A stretch of 6,495 bases of DNA from Actinomycetota bacterium (lineage in GTDB: Bacteria; Actinomycetota; Aquicultoria; Aquicultorales; Aquicultoraceae), in the NCBI GenBank assembly GCA_030017355.1, contig JASEIR010000132.1:1-6495 (forward strand). The letters run 5' to 3'. The first letter of the stretch is position 1. Each line of letters opens with the position of its first letter. Shown piece by piece: positions 1 through 5,650 of the stretch. The position numbers and the translations under genes are program-made. The notes beneath the pieces are model-generated. The model saw only the letters and a list, made by a program, of their open reading frames with translations. It did not search any database and was not told the origin of the DNA.

Positions 1-889
1 CACCAAAGGTGTGATAACGAACGGCAGGCTCGAATTCTGGAACCCCGCCTGGAATTTCCCGCATAACCTCTTTTGCAACCTCGATCGTTACTTTTTCAAC
101 CCTCTCAAGGTCACTATCATAGCTTACACCAACTTGGACAGGAACGGCATATTCGCTGTTTTCTAAGTCGTAGTTTGTGATGATAGCAGATGCCAGTTTA
201 GAGTTGGGAATGACTGTGATATTATCTGATATCCCCCTGATTACCGTATTTCGCCAGGTTACATCCACGACGTATCCTTCAACGCCACTGTCAAGCTTTA
301 TATAATCTCCTGGTTTTACTTGCCTTGATGCGAGTATGTGGAGTCCAGAAAAAAGATTTGATAAAGTATCCTGAAGTGCCAAGGCAACTGCAAGACCGCC
401 AACACCCAAAGCTGTCAATATGGGCGTTATATTGATATCCAGGGATGCAAAAACAACCAGGACGCCTACAATAAAAACTAGAATCCTTGTTAGATTCGCA
501 AAAATCGAGGTTGAGGGAAGAATCCCCTCAACTCTTTTTGTATAAAGGTTTACAAGCCCAACTGAAATCTTTGCCATCATTAGCGTTACAGATAAGATAA
601 CAGCTACTAACAGGGCTTTCTCAAAGCGAACTTGCAGTCCTTGACTCATCGAGGTGGTTAGAATAGCTCCGTAAAAACCTGCAGCTACAAACCAAACGGT
701 TGTCACGCCGCGTAGGGATGAGATGACGATATCATCAATCTCCCACTTTGTTTGGGCTGCTGTTTTCTTGAATCTCGTTAGGACTAACCTTTCAAAAATT
801 AGTCCAACAGGAAATCCAGCTATTGCTAGCGCTAAAGGTAGGACCAGCTGTGTGGCATTTAAAGACTTTATTAAAGACCCGACATCCAT
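1..889 (-). CDS. MscS-family small-conductance mechanosensitive channel, 3' end outside window
   Basis: Inner-membrane channel that opens under membrane tension and releases solutes during osmotic downshock. I translated 296 codons from ATG at 889; the frame stays open to base 1, so the C-terminus is missing. Hydrophobic segments lie at about residues 16-34, 61-79, 92-115 and 134-152, followed by the family's pore helix at about 153-175 (ALGVGGLAVALALQDTLSNL, the Gly/Ala-packed MscS TM3). The cytoplasmic beta domain follows, with KPGDYIKL, VEGYVVDVTWRNTVIR and the VIPNSKL motif at 226-232. The start is chosen because GGAG sits 6 nt upstream; a TTG at 901 is in frame but overlaps that site. 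More membrane segments than E. coli MscS (three) fits the larger MscS-like subfamilies. The gene is transcribed away from the kinase gene at 1271. Confidence 0.93.
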   Translation of the reverse strand, partial: MDVGSLIKSLNATQLVLPLALAIAGFPVGLIFERLVLTRFKKTAAQTKWEIDDIVISSLRGVTTVWFVAAGFYGAILTTSMSQGLQVRFEKALLVAVILSVTLMMAKISVGLVNLYTKRVEGILPSTSIFANLTRILVFIVGVLVVFASLDINITPILTALGVGGLAVALALQDTLSNLFSGLHILASRQVKPGDYIKLDSGVEGYVVDVTWRNTVIRGISDNITVIPNSKLASAIITNYDLENSEYAVPVQVGVSYDSDLERVEKVTIEVAKEVMREIPGGVPEFEPAVRYHTFG

Positions 890-910
890 GTTTTTCTCCA
901 AAATTAAATT

Positions 911-944
911 AGTATAGCCGTTTATAGCATATCGAAAGGTATGC
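911..944 (-). promoter_or_regulatory. Candidate promoter and small dyad upstream of the MscS gene
   Basis: On the minus strand TATACT (911-916) matches the -10 consensus at 5 of 6 positions and lies about 22 bases before the ATG, leaving a leader of roughly 15 nt that just contains the GGAG site. No good -35 box is visible. Instead the dyad GCATA (927-931) / TATGC (940-944), 8-base spacer, sits where a -35 or activator site would be. This is a candidate only. Confidence 0.3.
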
Positions 945-1010
945 ATTGAGGCAACTTGTCTGCCTTTTTGTCTTGCTTGTACTGCTTAGTTCGGGGTCAA
1001 TGGCAGGTTT

Positions 1011-1064
1011 TTAAGATGCTTAATATGCTTAAGACACTTAACACACTTAAGACACTTAAGGTTC
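1011..1064 (+). repeat. Six tandem 9-bp repeats (consensus TTAAGACAC)
   Basis: Six consecutive 9-base units begin exactly at 1011, 1020, 1029, 1038, 1047 and 1056: TTAAGATGC, TTAATATGC, TTAAGACAC, TTAACACAC, TTAAGACAC, TTAAGGTTC. All start with TTAA and end in C. The overlaps create several CTTAAG palindromes. The array lies in the divergent gap, about 37 bases before a TTGACA box facing the kinase gene and about 100 bases from the mscS start. It could be an array of regulator-binding sites, or simple slippage DNA. A 24-codon ATG frame (1016-1090) passes through it because 9 is a multiple of 3; I do not call that a gene. Confidence 0.85.
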
Positions 1065-1100
1065 ACTGGTCAAACAAAGCTATGCTATAGGTTCGCTTTA

Positions 1101-1129
1101 TTGACAAGCAATCTCACGGTTTATTTTAG
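1101..1129 (+). promoter_or_regulatory. Candidate promoter for the kinase-like gene
   Basis: A perfect TTGACA (1101-1106) is followed after 17 bases by TTTTAG (1124-1129), a weak -10 with 3 of 6 consensus matches; TATTTT at 1122-1127 is better but leaves only 15 bases. If used, the transcript would carry a leader of roughly 135 nt with two hairpins before the GTG at 1271. The -35 box is strong and the -10 box is doubtful. Confidence 0.3.
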
Positions 1130-1141
1130 AGAAAATGCGGG

Positions 1142-1166
1142 CATATGAGCATGGGCAATGCTTATG
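1142..1166 (+). other. Hairpin in the putative leader of the kinase-like gene
   Basis: CATATGAGCAT (1142-1152) can pair with ATGCTTATG (1158-1166) around a GGGCA loop, giving nine base pairs with a two-base bulge. It is followed at 1177-1184 by the palindrome GCTTAAGC. It lies between the candidate promoter and the terminator-like stem, so it may be the first element of a structured leader. I could not match it to a known riboswitch class. Confidence 0.35.
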
Positions 1167-1214
1167 TTTTGGACAGGCTTAAGCATGAAGTCAATTACTT
1201 TTGTTGTTATCTAT

Positions 1215-1256
1215 AAAATGACGGCTGGAAACTAATAGTTTACAGCCATTTTGTTT
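1215..1256 (+). terminator. Terminator-like stem-loop directly before the kinase ribosome binding site
   Basis: Three helices stack: AAAAT/ATTTT (1215-1219 with 1248-1252), GGCTG/CAGCC (1223-1227 with 1243-1247) and AAAC/GTTT (1229-1232 with 1238-1241). The loop is TAATA, with a GAC bulge and one G-A mismatch. The tail TTTTGTTT (1249-1256) supplies the U-rich run of an intrinsic terminator. The stem ends immediately before GGTGGTGGG, the likely ribosome binding region. It could stop a short upstream transcript or act as an attenuator of the kinase-like gene. Confidence 0.45.
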
Positions 1257-1270
1257 GGTGGTGGGTATCA

Positions 1271-2215
1271 GTGGAGTTTGATATTGTTTCAATTGGTGAA
1301 TGCATGGTCGAATTCTACAGCGACAGATCTTTCCAGGATACTGAGTTATTTTTTAAATCATATGGAGGGGATACGCTAAATGTATTGGCAGCAGCAACTA
1401 GACTAGGCTCAAGAACCGGGTGTATCACAAGAATCGGAGAAGATCATTTTGCCCCTTTTTTGCTACAGAACATGCTTAGAGAGCGGATCAATCTCTCAAT
1501 GGTAAAGGTAATTCCTCAGCGAAAGAATGGCATATACTTTATTTCTGAATTTGAGGGGGACGGTCTTGACTTAGCTTATTATCGCGATAATAGCGCTGCC
1601 GCCACCATCTCCGTTGACGACCTTGAAACAGAATACATTTCTGCTGCTAGGTACCTATATGTTTCTGGTATAGGCCAAGCAATCTCAAATAGCTCTCGAG
1701 GTGCAGTGCTTGAAGCATGCCGTTTAGTAAAAGTGAACAAGACAGGCATGGTTTCTTATAGCCCGCATTATAACGCCAATCTCTGGTCGGAAGAAGAAGC
1801 AAGGAAAGCCTTCCAGGAAGTATTACCATATATCGATATTCTATTTTTCGAACATCCATATGATGCTATGATCATTACAGGGGTTACTAGCCCCGATGAA
1901 CTTATTAAGGACTTATGGCAACAGGGGATAAGGGTAATTGCTCTTTACAGTCCCCAAAAAGAGTGTATTGTTGGTGAACGACACTCCGGTATGATTGGAG
2001 CTGTTGGTGCGTATAGTCCAGAGCAAGTCGTAGGCAGTTTTGGTTCTAAAGAAGCGTTTATCGGAGCATTTCTTCACGGATTATCGCGGGGCTTTGATGT
2101 ATTTGAAGCTGCAAGACTTGGAAATATTACTGCTGGATTAAAGATGGCAGGTCGTGGCTCGATTGCTTCATTGCCAGTAAGTGAAGATGTATATAAGATC
2201 TTTGGTGCTGCGTAG
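1271..2215 (+). CDS. PfkB-fold, 2-keto-3-deoxygluconate-kinase-like protein with degenerate active site
   Basis: Full-length (314 residues) ribokinase/PfkB-fold protein, closest by eye to 2-dehydro-3-deoxygluconokinase, which makes KDG-6-phosphate from KDG and ATP in the cytoplasm. The N-terminal half is well kept: SIGECMVEF (7-15), GGDTLNVLAAATRLG (32-46), IGEDHF, the KDG-binding YYR (103-105), NSAAATIS and the following AARYLYVSGI. The C-terminal half has the right layout but altered motifs. The DxNxR-LW motif reads SPHYNANLW (164-172), the GxxG nucleotide motif reads SPQKE (227-231), and DTxGAGD reads GSFGSKE (255-261), so Glu261 replaces the catalytic Asp. The terminal GRGSIASLP (294-302) is normal. 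The frame has no stop or visible frameshift, so it is probably a selected protein rather than a decaying gene. It may be a pseudokinase, a sugar sensor or an enzyme with changed chemistry. The start is GTG, with G-rich GGTGGTGGG 6-13 nt upstream. No sugar-pathway partner is in the window. Confidence 0.85.
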   Translation: MEFDIVSIGECMVEFYSDRSFQDTELFFKSYGGDTLNVLAAATRLGSRTGCITRIGEDHFAPFLLQNMLRERINLSMVKVIPQRKNGIYFISEFEGDGLDLAYYRDNSAAATISVDDLETEYISAARYLYVSGIGQAISNSSRGAVLEACRLVKVNKTGMVSYSPHYNANLWSEEEARKAFQEVLPYIDILFFEHPYDAMIITGVTSPDELIKDLWQQGIRVIALYSPQKECIVGERHSGMIGAVGAYSPEQVVGSFGSKEAFIGAFLHGLSRGFDVFEAARLGNITAGLKMAGRGSIASLPVSEDVYKIFGAA

Positions 2216-2332
2216 TTTAAGCTACCTCTTTCGCACATATCTCGTTTGGCTCGGCGGAAAATCTTGTTTTTGTTTGAAAAAAGAGAGAAGATATGGGTGA
2301 AGCTTTAAGCAGATTGCAAGGCTGTTTCTGTA

Positions 2333-2368
2333 TTAAACATTAAAGGAGACTTAAACATTAAAGGAGAC
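2333..2368 (+). repeat. 18-bp perfect tandem duplication carrying two Shine-Dalgarno sites
   Basis: TTAAACATTAAAGGAGAC occurs twice back to back (2333-2350 and 2351-2368). Each copy carries AAAGGAGA. The second GGAG ends 9 nt before the lemA ATG at 2376 and is the one placed for initiation. The first is 18 nt further up and overlaps the stop of a possible 16-codon frame (2293-2343). Confidence 0.95.
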
Positions 2369-2375
2369 GTGCTAG

Positions 2376-2951
2376 ATGAAAAAGGGCATTATTGGAGCCA
2401 TTATAGTTCTAGTAATTTTGCTAGCAGTTGCTGGGGCAACCATTGTTGGATTTTATAACTCTTTTGTAAGCAAAAGCCAGGCAGTTGACAACCAATGGGC
2501 TCAAGTTGAGGCGCAGTATCAGCGCAGGTTTGATCTAATACCAAATCTTGTCGCTGCAACAAAAGGCACGTTAAAGCAGGAGCAGAAGATATTTGGGGCT
2601 ATAGCTGAAGCACGCACTAGATACGCTGGAGCAACAACAATGCAACAACGGGTAAGGGCGGCAAACCAGCTTGAATCAGCGCTGGCCCGCCTCTTAGTAA
2701 TAGTGGAAAATTATCCGCAATTAAGATCAAATGAGACCATTCAGCAGCTTATGGTGCAAATTGAAGGAACTGAGAATCGCATATCAGTTGAGCGACGCCG
2801 CTATAACGACATGGTGCGGGAATACAATACGAGCATTAAGAGATTCCCGGGCTTAATTTTTGCAAATCTACATGGATTTGGCGAAAAACCATATTTTAGA
2901 AGCGAAGCTGGAGCGGAAAAAGCACCAGAGGTTGACCTAGGAAATGAATAG
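2376..2951 (+). CDS. lemA: LemA family membrane protein
   Basis: LemA family protein (191 residues, usual family length near 185). A single N-terminal membrane segment (about residues 4-26, after a short Lys-Lys start) is followed by a long helical extracytoplasmic or periplasmic domain. Family hallmarks are in order: WAQVEAQYQRRFDLIPNLV (41-59), KGTL..E (63-69), AR (79-80), YPQLRSNETIQQL (113-125), ENRISVERRRYNDMVREYN (133-151), then the FP-x-GF-x-YF tail near 157-174. The biochemical role of LemA proteins is not settled; they are often linked to membrane stress and co-occur with TPM-domain proteins, as here. The ATG overlaps no alternative and is preceded by AAAGGAGA. Its stop overlaps the next start by 8 bases, indicating translational coupling. 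Confidence 0.95.
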   Translation: MKKGIIGAIIVLVILLAVAGATIVGFYNSFVSKSQAVDNQWAQVEAQYQRRFDLIPNLVAATKGTLKQEQKIFGAIAEARTRYAGATTMQQRVRAANQLESALARLLVIVENYPQLRSNETIQQLMVQIEGTENRISVERRRYNDMVREYNTSIKRFPGLIFANLHGFGEKPYFRSEAGAEKAPEVDLGNE

Positions 2952-3885
2952 AAAAACAAAGACATTCATTATACCCTTCATTATTGCACTTGCTATCGTA
3001 GTCTCTGGTCCAAGCTTAGCTTTGGCCAAACTTGACCTACCGCAGCCAGTCGGTTACGTTAATGATTTTGCTAGCTTGCTTTCACAGCAAGAAAAAAATA
3101 TCCTTGAGCGTAAGTTGCAGTCCTATGAAAAGCAATCTGGAAACGAGATAGTAGTTGTTACTGTGCGCAATCTTCAAGAAACAACGGTCGAGGATTTTGC
3201 AGTCAGGCTTTTTGAAAAGTGGAAAATTGGAAAGAAAGGCAAGGATAACGGCGTTTTGCTGCTTGTGGCCAAAGAAGAGCGAAAGATTAGAATCGAGGTT
3301 GGCTATGGGCTTGAACCAAATCTAACCGATGCCCAGTCCTACGAAATTATCTCAAGAATTATCTCGCCTGCATTTAAGGCCGGCAATTTTAATCAGGGCA
3401 TAGCCAATGGAATCGATGCCATAATAAAGACGATTTCGGGCGAAGAGGTGATTCCGGAGCAACCAGCAGAAAGAATCGGATACAAAAGGGGTTTCGATAT
3501 CTCTCAGCTTCTTTACCTGGGGTTTTTCTTAATATTTTTTGTCTTCCAATGGTTGGTTTCTGTTCTTGGTCGCACAAAAAGCTGGTGGCTTGGTGGTTTG
3601 TTGGGTGGCATTGCAGGCCTTGTACTTATGCTATTCTCAGTTATTGTTGGAATAATTGCAATGGCCATTCTTGTTCCCCTTGGGCTTTTATTTGATTACG
3701 TGGTTTCTCGCGCTTATCAGGAGTATAAAAAACACCGCTATAATGAAGGAGATGAGGAAGGAGTACTTCCCATCCCATGGTGGGCAGGGGGTCATTGGGG
3801 CCCAGGTGGCAGTTCACATGGCGGTGGTTTTGGTGGCTTTGGCGGCGGGCGAAGTGGCGGCGGCGGTGCCAGCGGTGGTTGGTAG
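2944..3885 (+). CDS. TPM-domain (YgcG-like) membrane protein with Gly-rich tail
   Basis: 313-residue secreted or membrane-anchored protein. A signal peptide (about 1-28) ends at ALA before KLDLPQP. The TPM domain covers about 33-165: VGYVNDFASLLS, the helix LERKLQSYEKQSGNEIVVVTV, DFAVRLFEKWKIGKKGKDNG (84-103), VLLLVAKEERKIRIEVGYGLE and a closing GIDAIIKTI. Two to three hydrophobic segments follow (about 187-208 and 215-255). The C-terminus is a Gly-rich Ser/Gly/Phe tail (about 282-312) ending in Trp, typical of the family. TPM proteins have been described as phosphatases in plants and as membrane or photosystem maintenance factors; the function here is unknown. The gene starts inside the end of lemA (8-base overlap) with only a weak AGGA upstream, so it probably depends on coupled translation. 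The lemA-TPM order is a common pair across bacteria. Confidence 0.93.
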   Translation: MNRKTKTFIIPFIIALAIVVSGPSLALAKLDLPQPVGYVNDFASLLSQQEKNILERKLQSYEKQSGNEIVVVTVRNLQETTVEDFAVRLFEKWKIGKKGKDNGVLLLVAKEERKIRIEVGYGLEPNLTDAQSYEIISRIISPAFKAGNFNQGIANGIDAIIKTISGEEVIPEQPAERIGYKRGFDISQLLYLGFFLIFFVFQWLVSVLGRTKSWWLGGLLGGIAGLVLMLFSVIVGIIAMAILVPLGLLFDYVVSRAYQEYKKHRYNEGDEEGVLPIPWWAGGHWGPGGSSHGGGFGGFGGGRSGGGGASGGW

Positions 3886-3947
3886 CCATAGATATTGCAA
3901 TCCTTTAAATATAAATCCAATTGAGTGTCAATAAAAAATTAACGTTC

Positions 3948-3967
3948 ACTAATAGTTTACTATTGGT
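3948..3967. other. Short hairpin in the convergent gap after the TPM gene
   Basis: ACTAATAG (3948-3955) pairs with CTATTGGT (3960-3967) around TTTA, eight pairs including one G-U. TTACTATT also repeats directly at 3957 and 3967. The 204-base gap 3886-4089 between convergent genes is very A/T-rich and also holds the inverted repeat TGTTAA/TTAACA (4033-4051). None has a classic G/C stem plus U-run, so I do not see a clear terminator for either flanking gene. Read leftward, the first hairpin is followed 11 bases later by six T residues, which is at best a weak terminator for the SIMPL gene. Confidence 0.35.
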
Positions 3968-4089
3968 TACTATTTAAGGTCTGCTACCTGTGATGTTATA
4001 TTATAGTATACACCATAATAAAAGGCTAGGCATGTTAACGTATGATTAACAACCATTTGCAAATCTTACCAATAAATTGACCTTTTCTA

Positions 4090-4860
4090 CTAGCGAAGCT
4101 CAAAAATTACGCTGACTTGTGTTGTGATTTCGATGTCAGAAGGTGGCACGATTGGTGGTAAATCAGCTACAGCGCTTTTTATTGCAATTGATCTGTAGCC
4201 ACCATACTCGATTGGATAGGGAGGATAGGGAGCCGGGATGGTTTTTTCGCTTATTACTAAAGCTCTGCCCACGTTCTGATTAAGTGATTTAGCAAGTATA
4301 CTAGCCTTTTTGCGTGCATCGCTTACGGCAAGTTTAAGATTGTTCTGCTTAAATTTATTATCCTCGCTAAGTTGAAACCGTAGCTCGGAGACCTCATTGG
4401 CGCCAGAGGTTGTTGCAGCGTCGATAATGCTTGCAATTTTGTTAAGTTTCTTAGTCTTTATTATGACTCGATTTTCCGCTACGTAATTTGATATTTTGGG
4501 GGCACGCCCTTCCTTGTATTGGTATTGTGGCGTAAGCGATATACTCCCGGTCTTTATTTCTGATGCAGAAAGACCTGAGTTTTTGATAGCTGTAAGGATC
4601 TTATTTGCAACTGTATTGTTGTCAATCATGGCACGGGATGAGGTGTTTCTAATTGTACGGATTGTGAAAGAGATGGATACCTCATCTGCAGGCACGTAGG
4701 ATTTTCCTTCACCAGTTACCTCGATAACATTCTGGCGCGATCCACTTTTTGAAACAGGACTAGAATTCGAACCAATGCAACTGGCAATTGTAAGTAAAAG
4801 TAGTAATAAAAAGGCAAATAGAACAAGGTTTGTTGGTTTAATCTTAATAATCCGCAGCAT
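4090..4860 (-). CDS. SIMPL (DUF541) domain lipoprotein
   Basis: 256-residue lipoprotein of the SIMPL/DUF541 family, an exported family of poorly defined function (named from a mouse signalling protein; bacterial members are linked to oxidative or envelope stress). A signal sequence with a Leu-rich core (about 11-24) ends in the lipobox I-A-S-C with Cys28 as the lipidation site, so the protein should be anchored to the outer face of the membrane. The SIMPL domain follows a Ser-rich linker: VIEVTGEGKSYVPADEVSIS (45-64), the helix with ANKILTAIKNSGL, EIKTGSISLTPQYQY (101-115), NYVAENRVIIKT (125-136), DARKKASILAKSLN (181-194) and the C-terminal ITTQVSVIFELR. ATG 4860 is preceded by AGGAGGT (4865-4871) with a 4-nt gap. 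The gene stands alone and is convergent with the TPM gene. A 12-bp inverted repeat lies 12 nt upstream of the ribosome binding site. Confidence 0.92.
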   Translation of the reverse strand: MLRIIKIKPTNLVLFAFLLLLLLTIASCIGSNSSPVSKSGSRQNVIEVTGEGKSYVPADEVSISFTIRTIRNTSSRAMIDNNTVANKILTAIKNSGLSASEIKTGSISLTPQYQYKEGRAPKISNYVAENRVIIKTKKLNKIASIIDAATTSGANEVSELRFQLSEDNKFKQNNLKLAVSDARKKASILAKSLNQNVGRALVISEKTIPAPYPPYPIEYGGYRSIAIKSAVADLPPIVPPSDIEITTQVSVIFELR

Positions 4861-4883
4861 ATATACCTCCTGTTTTCCTGTGG

Positions 4884-4916
4884 CGCCAATTATTCATGGA
4901 AGAAGAATAATTGGCG
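4884..4916. promoter_or_regulatory. Perfect 12-bp inverted repeat upstream of the SIMPL gene
   Basis: CGCCAATTATTC (4884-4895) and GAATAATTGGCG (4905-4916) are exact reverse complements separated by 9 bases. On neither strand does a T-run follow, so it is not an intrinsic terminator. It lies 12 nt upstream of the AGGAGGT of the SIMPL gene. It could be an operator bound by a dimeric regulator or an mRNA stem near the translation start. No convincing -35/-10 pair was found beside it. Confidence 0.6.
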
Positions 4917-5028
4917 TATAGATTAATTGTTGCATGGCCATTGGGTTCTTGTCATTAAGACGATTTTATTTAGCGATTGGTTCCATGTTTACTTGCGTAA
5001 ATTATCAATGGTAAGTCTTAAGAACAGT

Positions 5029-5079
5029 AAATAGGAAAGAGCAAGAAATAGGAAAGAGCAAGAAATACGAAAGGGCAAG
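5029..5079. repeat. Three tandem copies of a 17-bp purine-rich repeat
   Basis: AAATAGGAAAGAGCAAG occurs at 5029-5045 and 5046-5062 identically. A third copy at 5063-5079 has two changes (AAATACGAAAGGGCAAG), and a degenerate purine run continues to about 5100. One strand is almost purely purine apart from isolated T and C. It lies just past the leftward terminator of the rubrerythrin gene and about 170 bases upstream of the SIMPL start. No spacers separate the copies, so it is a minisatellite and not a CRISPR array. Confidence 0.9.
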
Positions 5080-5089
5080 AAGGGGAGTG

Positions 5090-5124
5090 AAAAGCAAAAG
5101 GTGGCTCAGAAGACCACCTTTTGC
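5090..5124 (-). terminator. Intrinsic terminator of the Rrf2-rubrerythrin unit
   Basis: Read leftward, GCAAAAGGTGG (5124-5114) pairs perfectly with CCACCTTTTGC (5104-5094), an 11-bp stem with a 9-base loop, followed by TTTT (5093-5090). It starts 25 bases after the rubrerythrin stop codon. The stem's own A/T base (AAAA against TTTT) helps the U-tract. Confidence 0.85.
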
Positions 5125-5149
5125 AAATCCTCTATATAAACCTGCTTGG

Positions 5150-5566
5150 CTAAAAATATCTCTTAAGGAGACCTTCTAGCATCCTTGCATGGCGTGCCTC
5201 ATCTCGTGAGGATTCGTCAAGTGCGTCATGAGCTTCATCAATGCCTGCTTCTTTAGCCTTAATTGCAGCAGCCTTTTTGCCATTGTTTGCTTCAATTTCA
5301 CCCTTTAGCATCCTCTCTATATTTTCTTTGGTGCTTGGGCTAATTTTCCCATTAAGCTCAGCAAATCTGGCAGCATGCCATGCTTCATCTATGGCAATTG
5401 CTTTTAAAACTTCTGCAATTTCTGGAAGACCTTCTCTTTGAGCTTGCCGGGACATAGCAAGATATACGCCAACTTCATAGGTCTCACCACGGAATTCTCC
5501 ATCAATGGCACTCTCAATGTCTGTTTCTTTTGAAATCCCTAGCTTGTTTTCATTAATAATTTCCAT
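5150..5566 (-). CDS. Rubrerythrin-family ferritin-like diiron protein without rubredoxin domain
   Basis: 138-residue cytoplasmic four-helix diiron protein. Rubrerythrins reduce hydrogen peroxide at a diiron site in anaerobes. The expected ligand pattern is complete: helix 1 GETYE (Glu28, Glu31), helix 2 DEAWH (Glu61, His64), helix 3 GEIEA (Glu90) and helix 4 DEARH (Glu123, His126). The sequence resembles the clostridial peroxidase type, with STKENIERML, DEAHD and SSRDEARHARMLEGLL. It is short because the Cys4 rubredoxin domain of classical rubrerythrin is absent; the protein has no cysteine at all, so electrons must come from a separate donor. The ATG at 5566 has AAAGGAGGTA upstream. It lies 90 bases after the Rrf2 gene in the same direction and ends before a strong terminator, suggesting one unit. 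Erythrin-like storage or oxidase roles cannot be excluded. Confidence 0.92.
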   Translation of the reverse strand: MEIINENKLGISKETDIESAIDGEFRGETYEVGVYLAMSRQAQREGLPEIAEVLKAIAIDEAWHAARFAELNGKISPSTKENIERMLKGEIEANNGKKAAAIKAKEAGIDEAHDALDESSRDEARHARMLEGLLKRYF

Positions 5567-5650
5567 AACCTACCTCCTTTATTTAACAGACGATCAGGAT
5601 TACCTTATTTAAGCTAGTTTCTATAATTTTCGCATGGTCTATTTCTCTCT

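Noticed and set aside
723..917. 64-codon plus-strand frame
   Set aside because: It is antisense to the start of the well-supported MscS gene and resembles nothing.
1231..1243. ACTAATAGTTTAC shared exactly with 3948-3960
   Set aside because: One 13-base match in 6.5 kb of A/T-rich DNA is close to chance expectation, and flanks do not match.
1647..1859. 70-codon minus-strand frame inside the kinase-like gene
   Set aside because: Shadow frame opposite a clear PfkB-fold sequence, no ribosome binding site.
2293..2343. 16-codon leader peptide before lemA
   Set aside because: Weak purine-rich upstream site and no recognisable pattern of regulatory codons; kept only as a remark.
3656..3934. 92-codon plus frame overlapping the end of the TPM gene
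   Set aside because: Frame-shifted reading of the membrane segment and Gly-rich tail; the TPM frame explains the region.
5029..5079. CRISPR array
   Set aside because: The copies are directly adjacent without spacers and the unit is only 17 bp.
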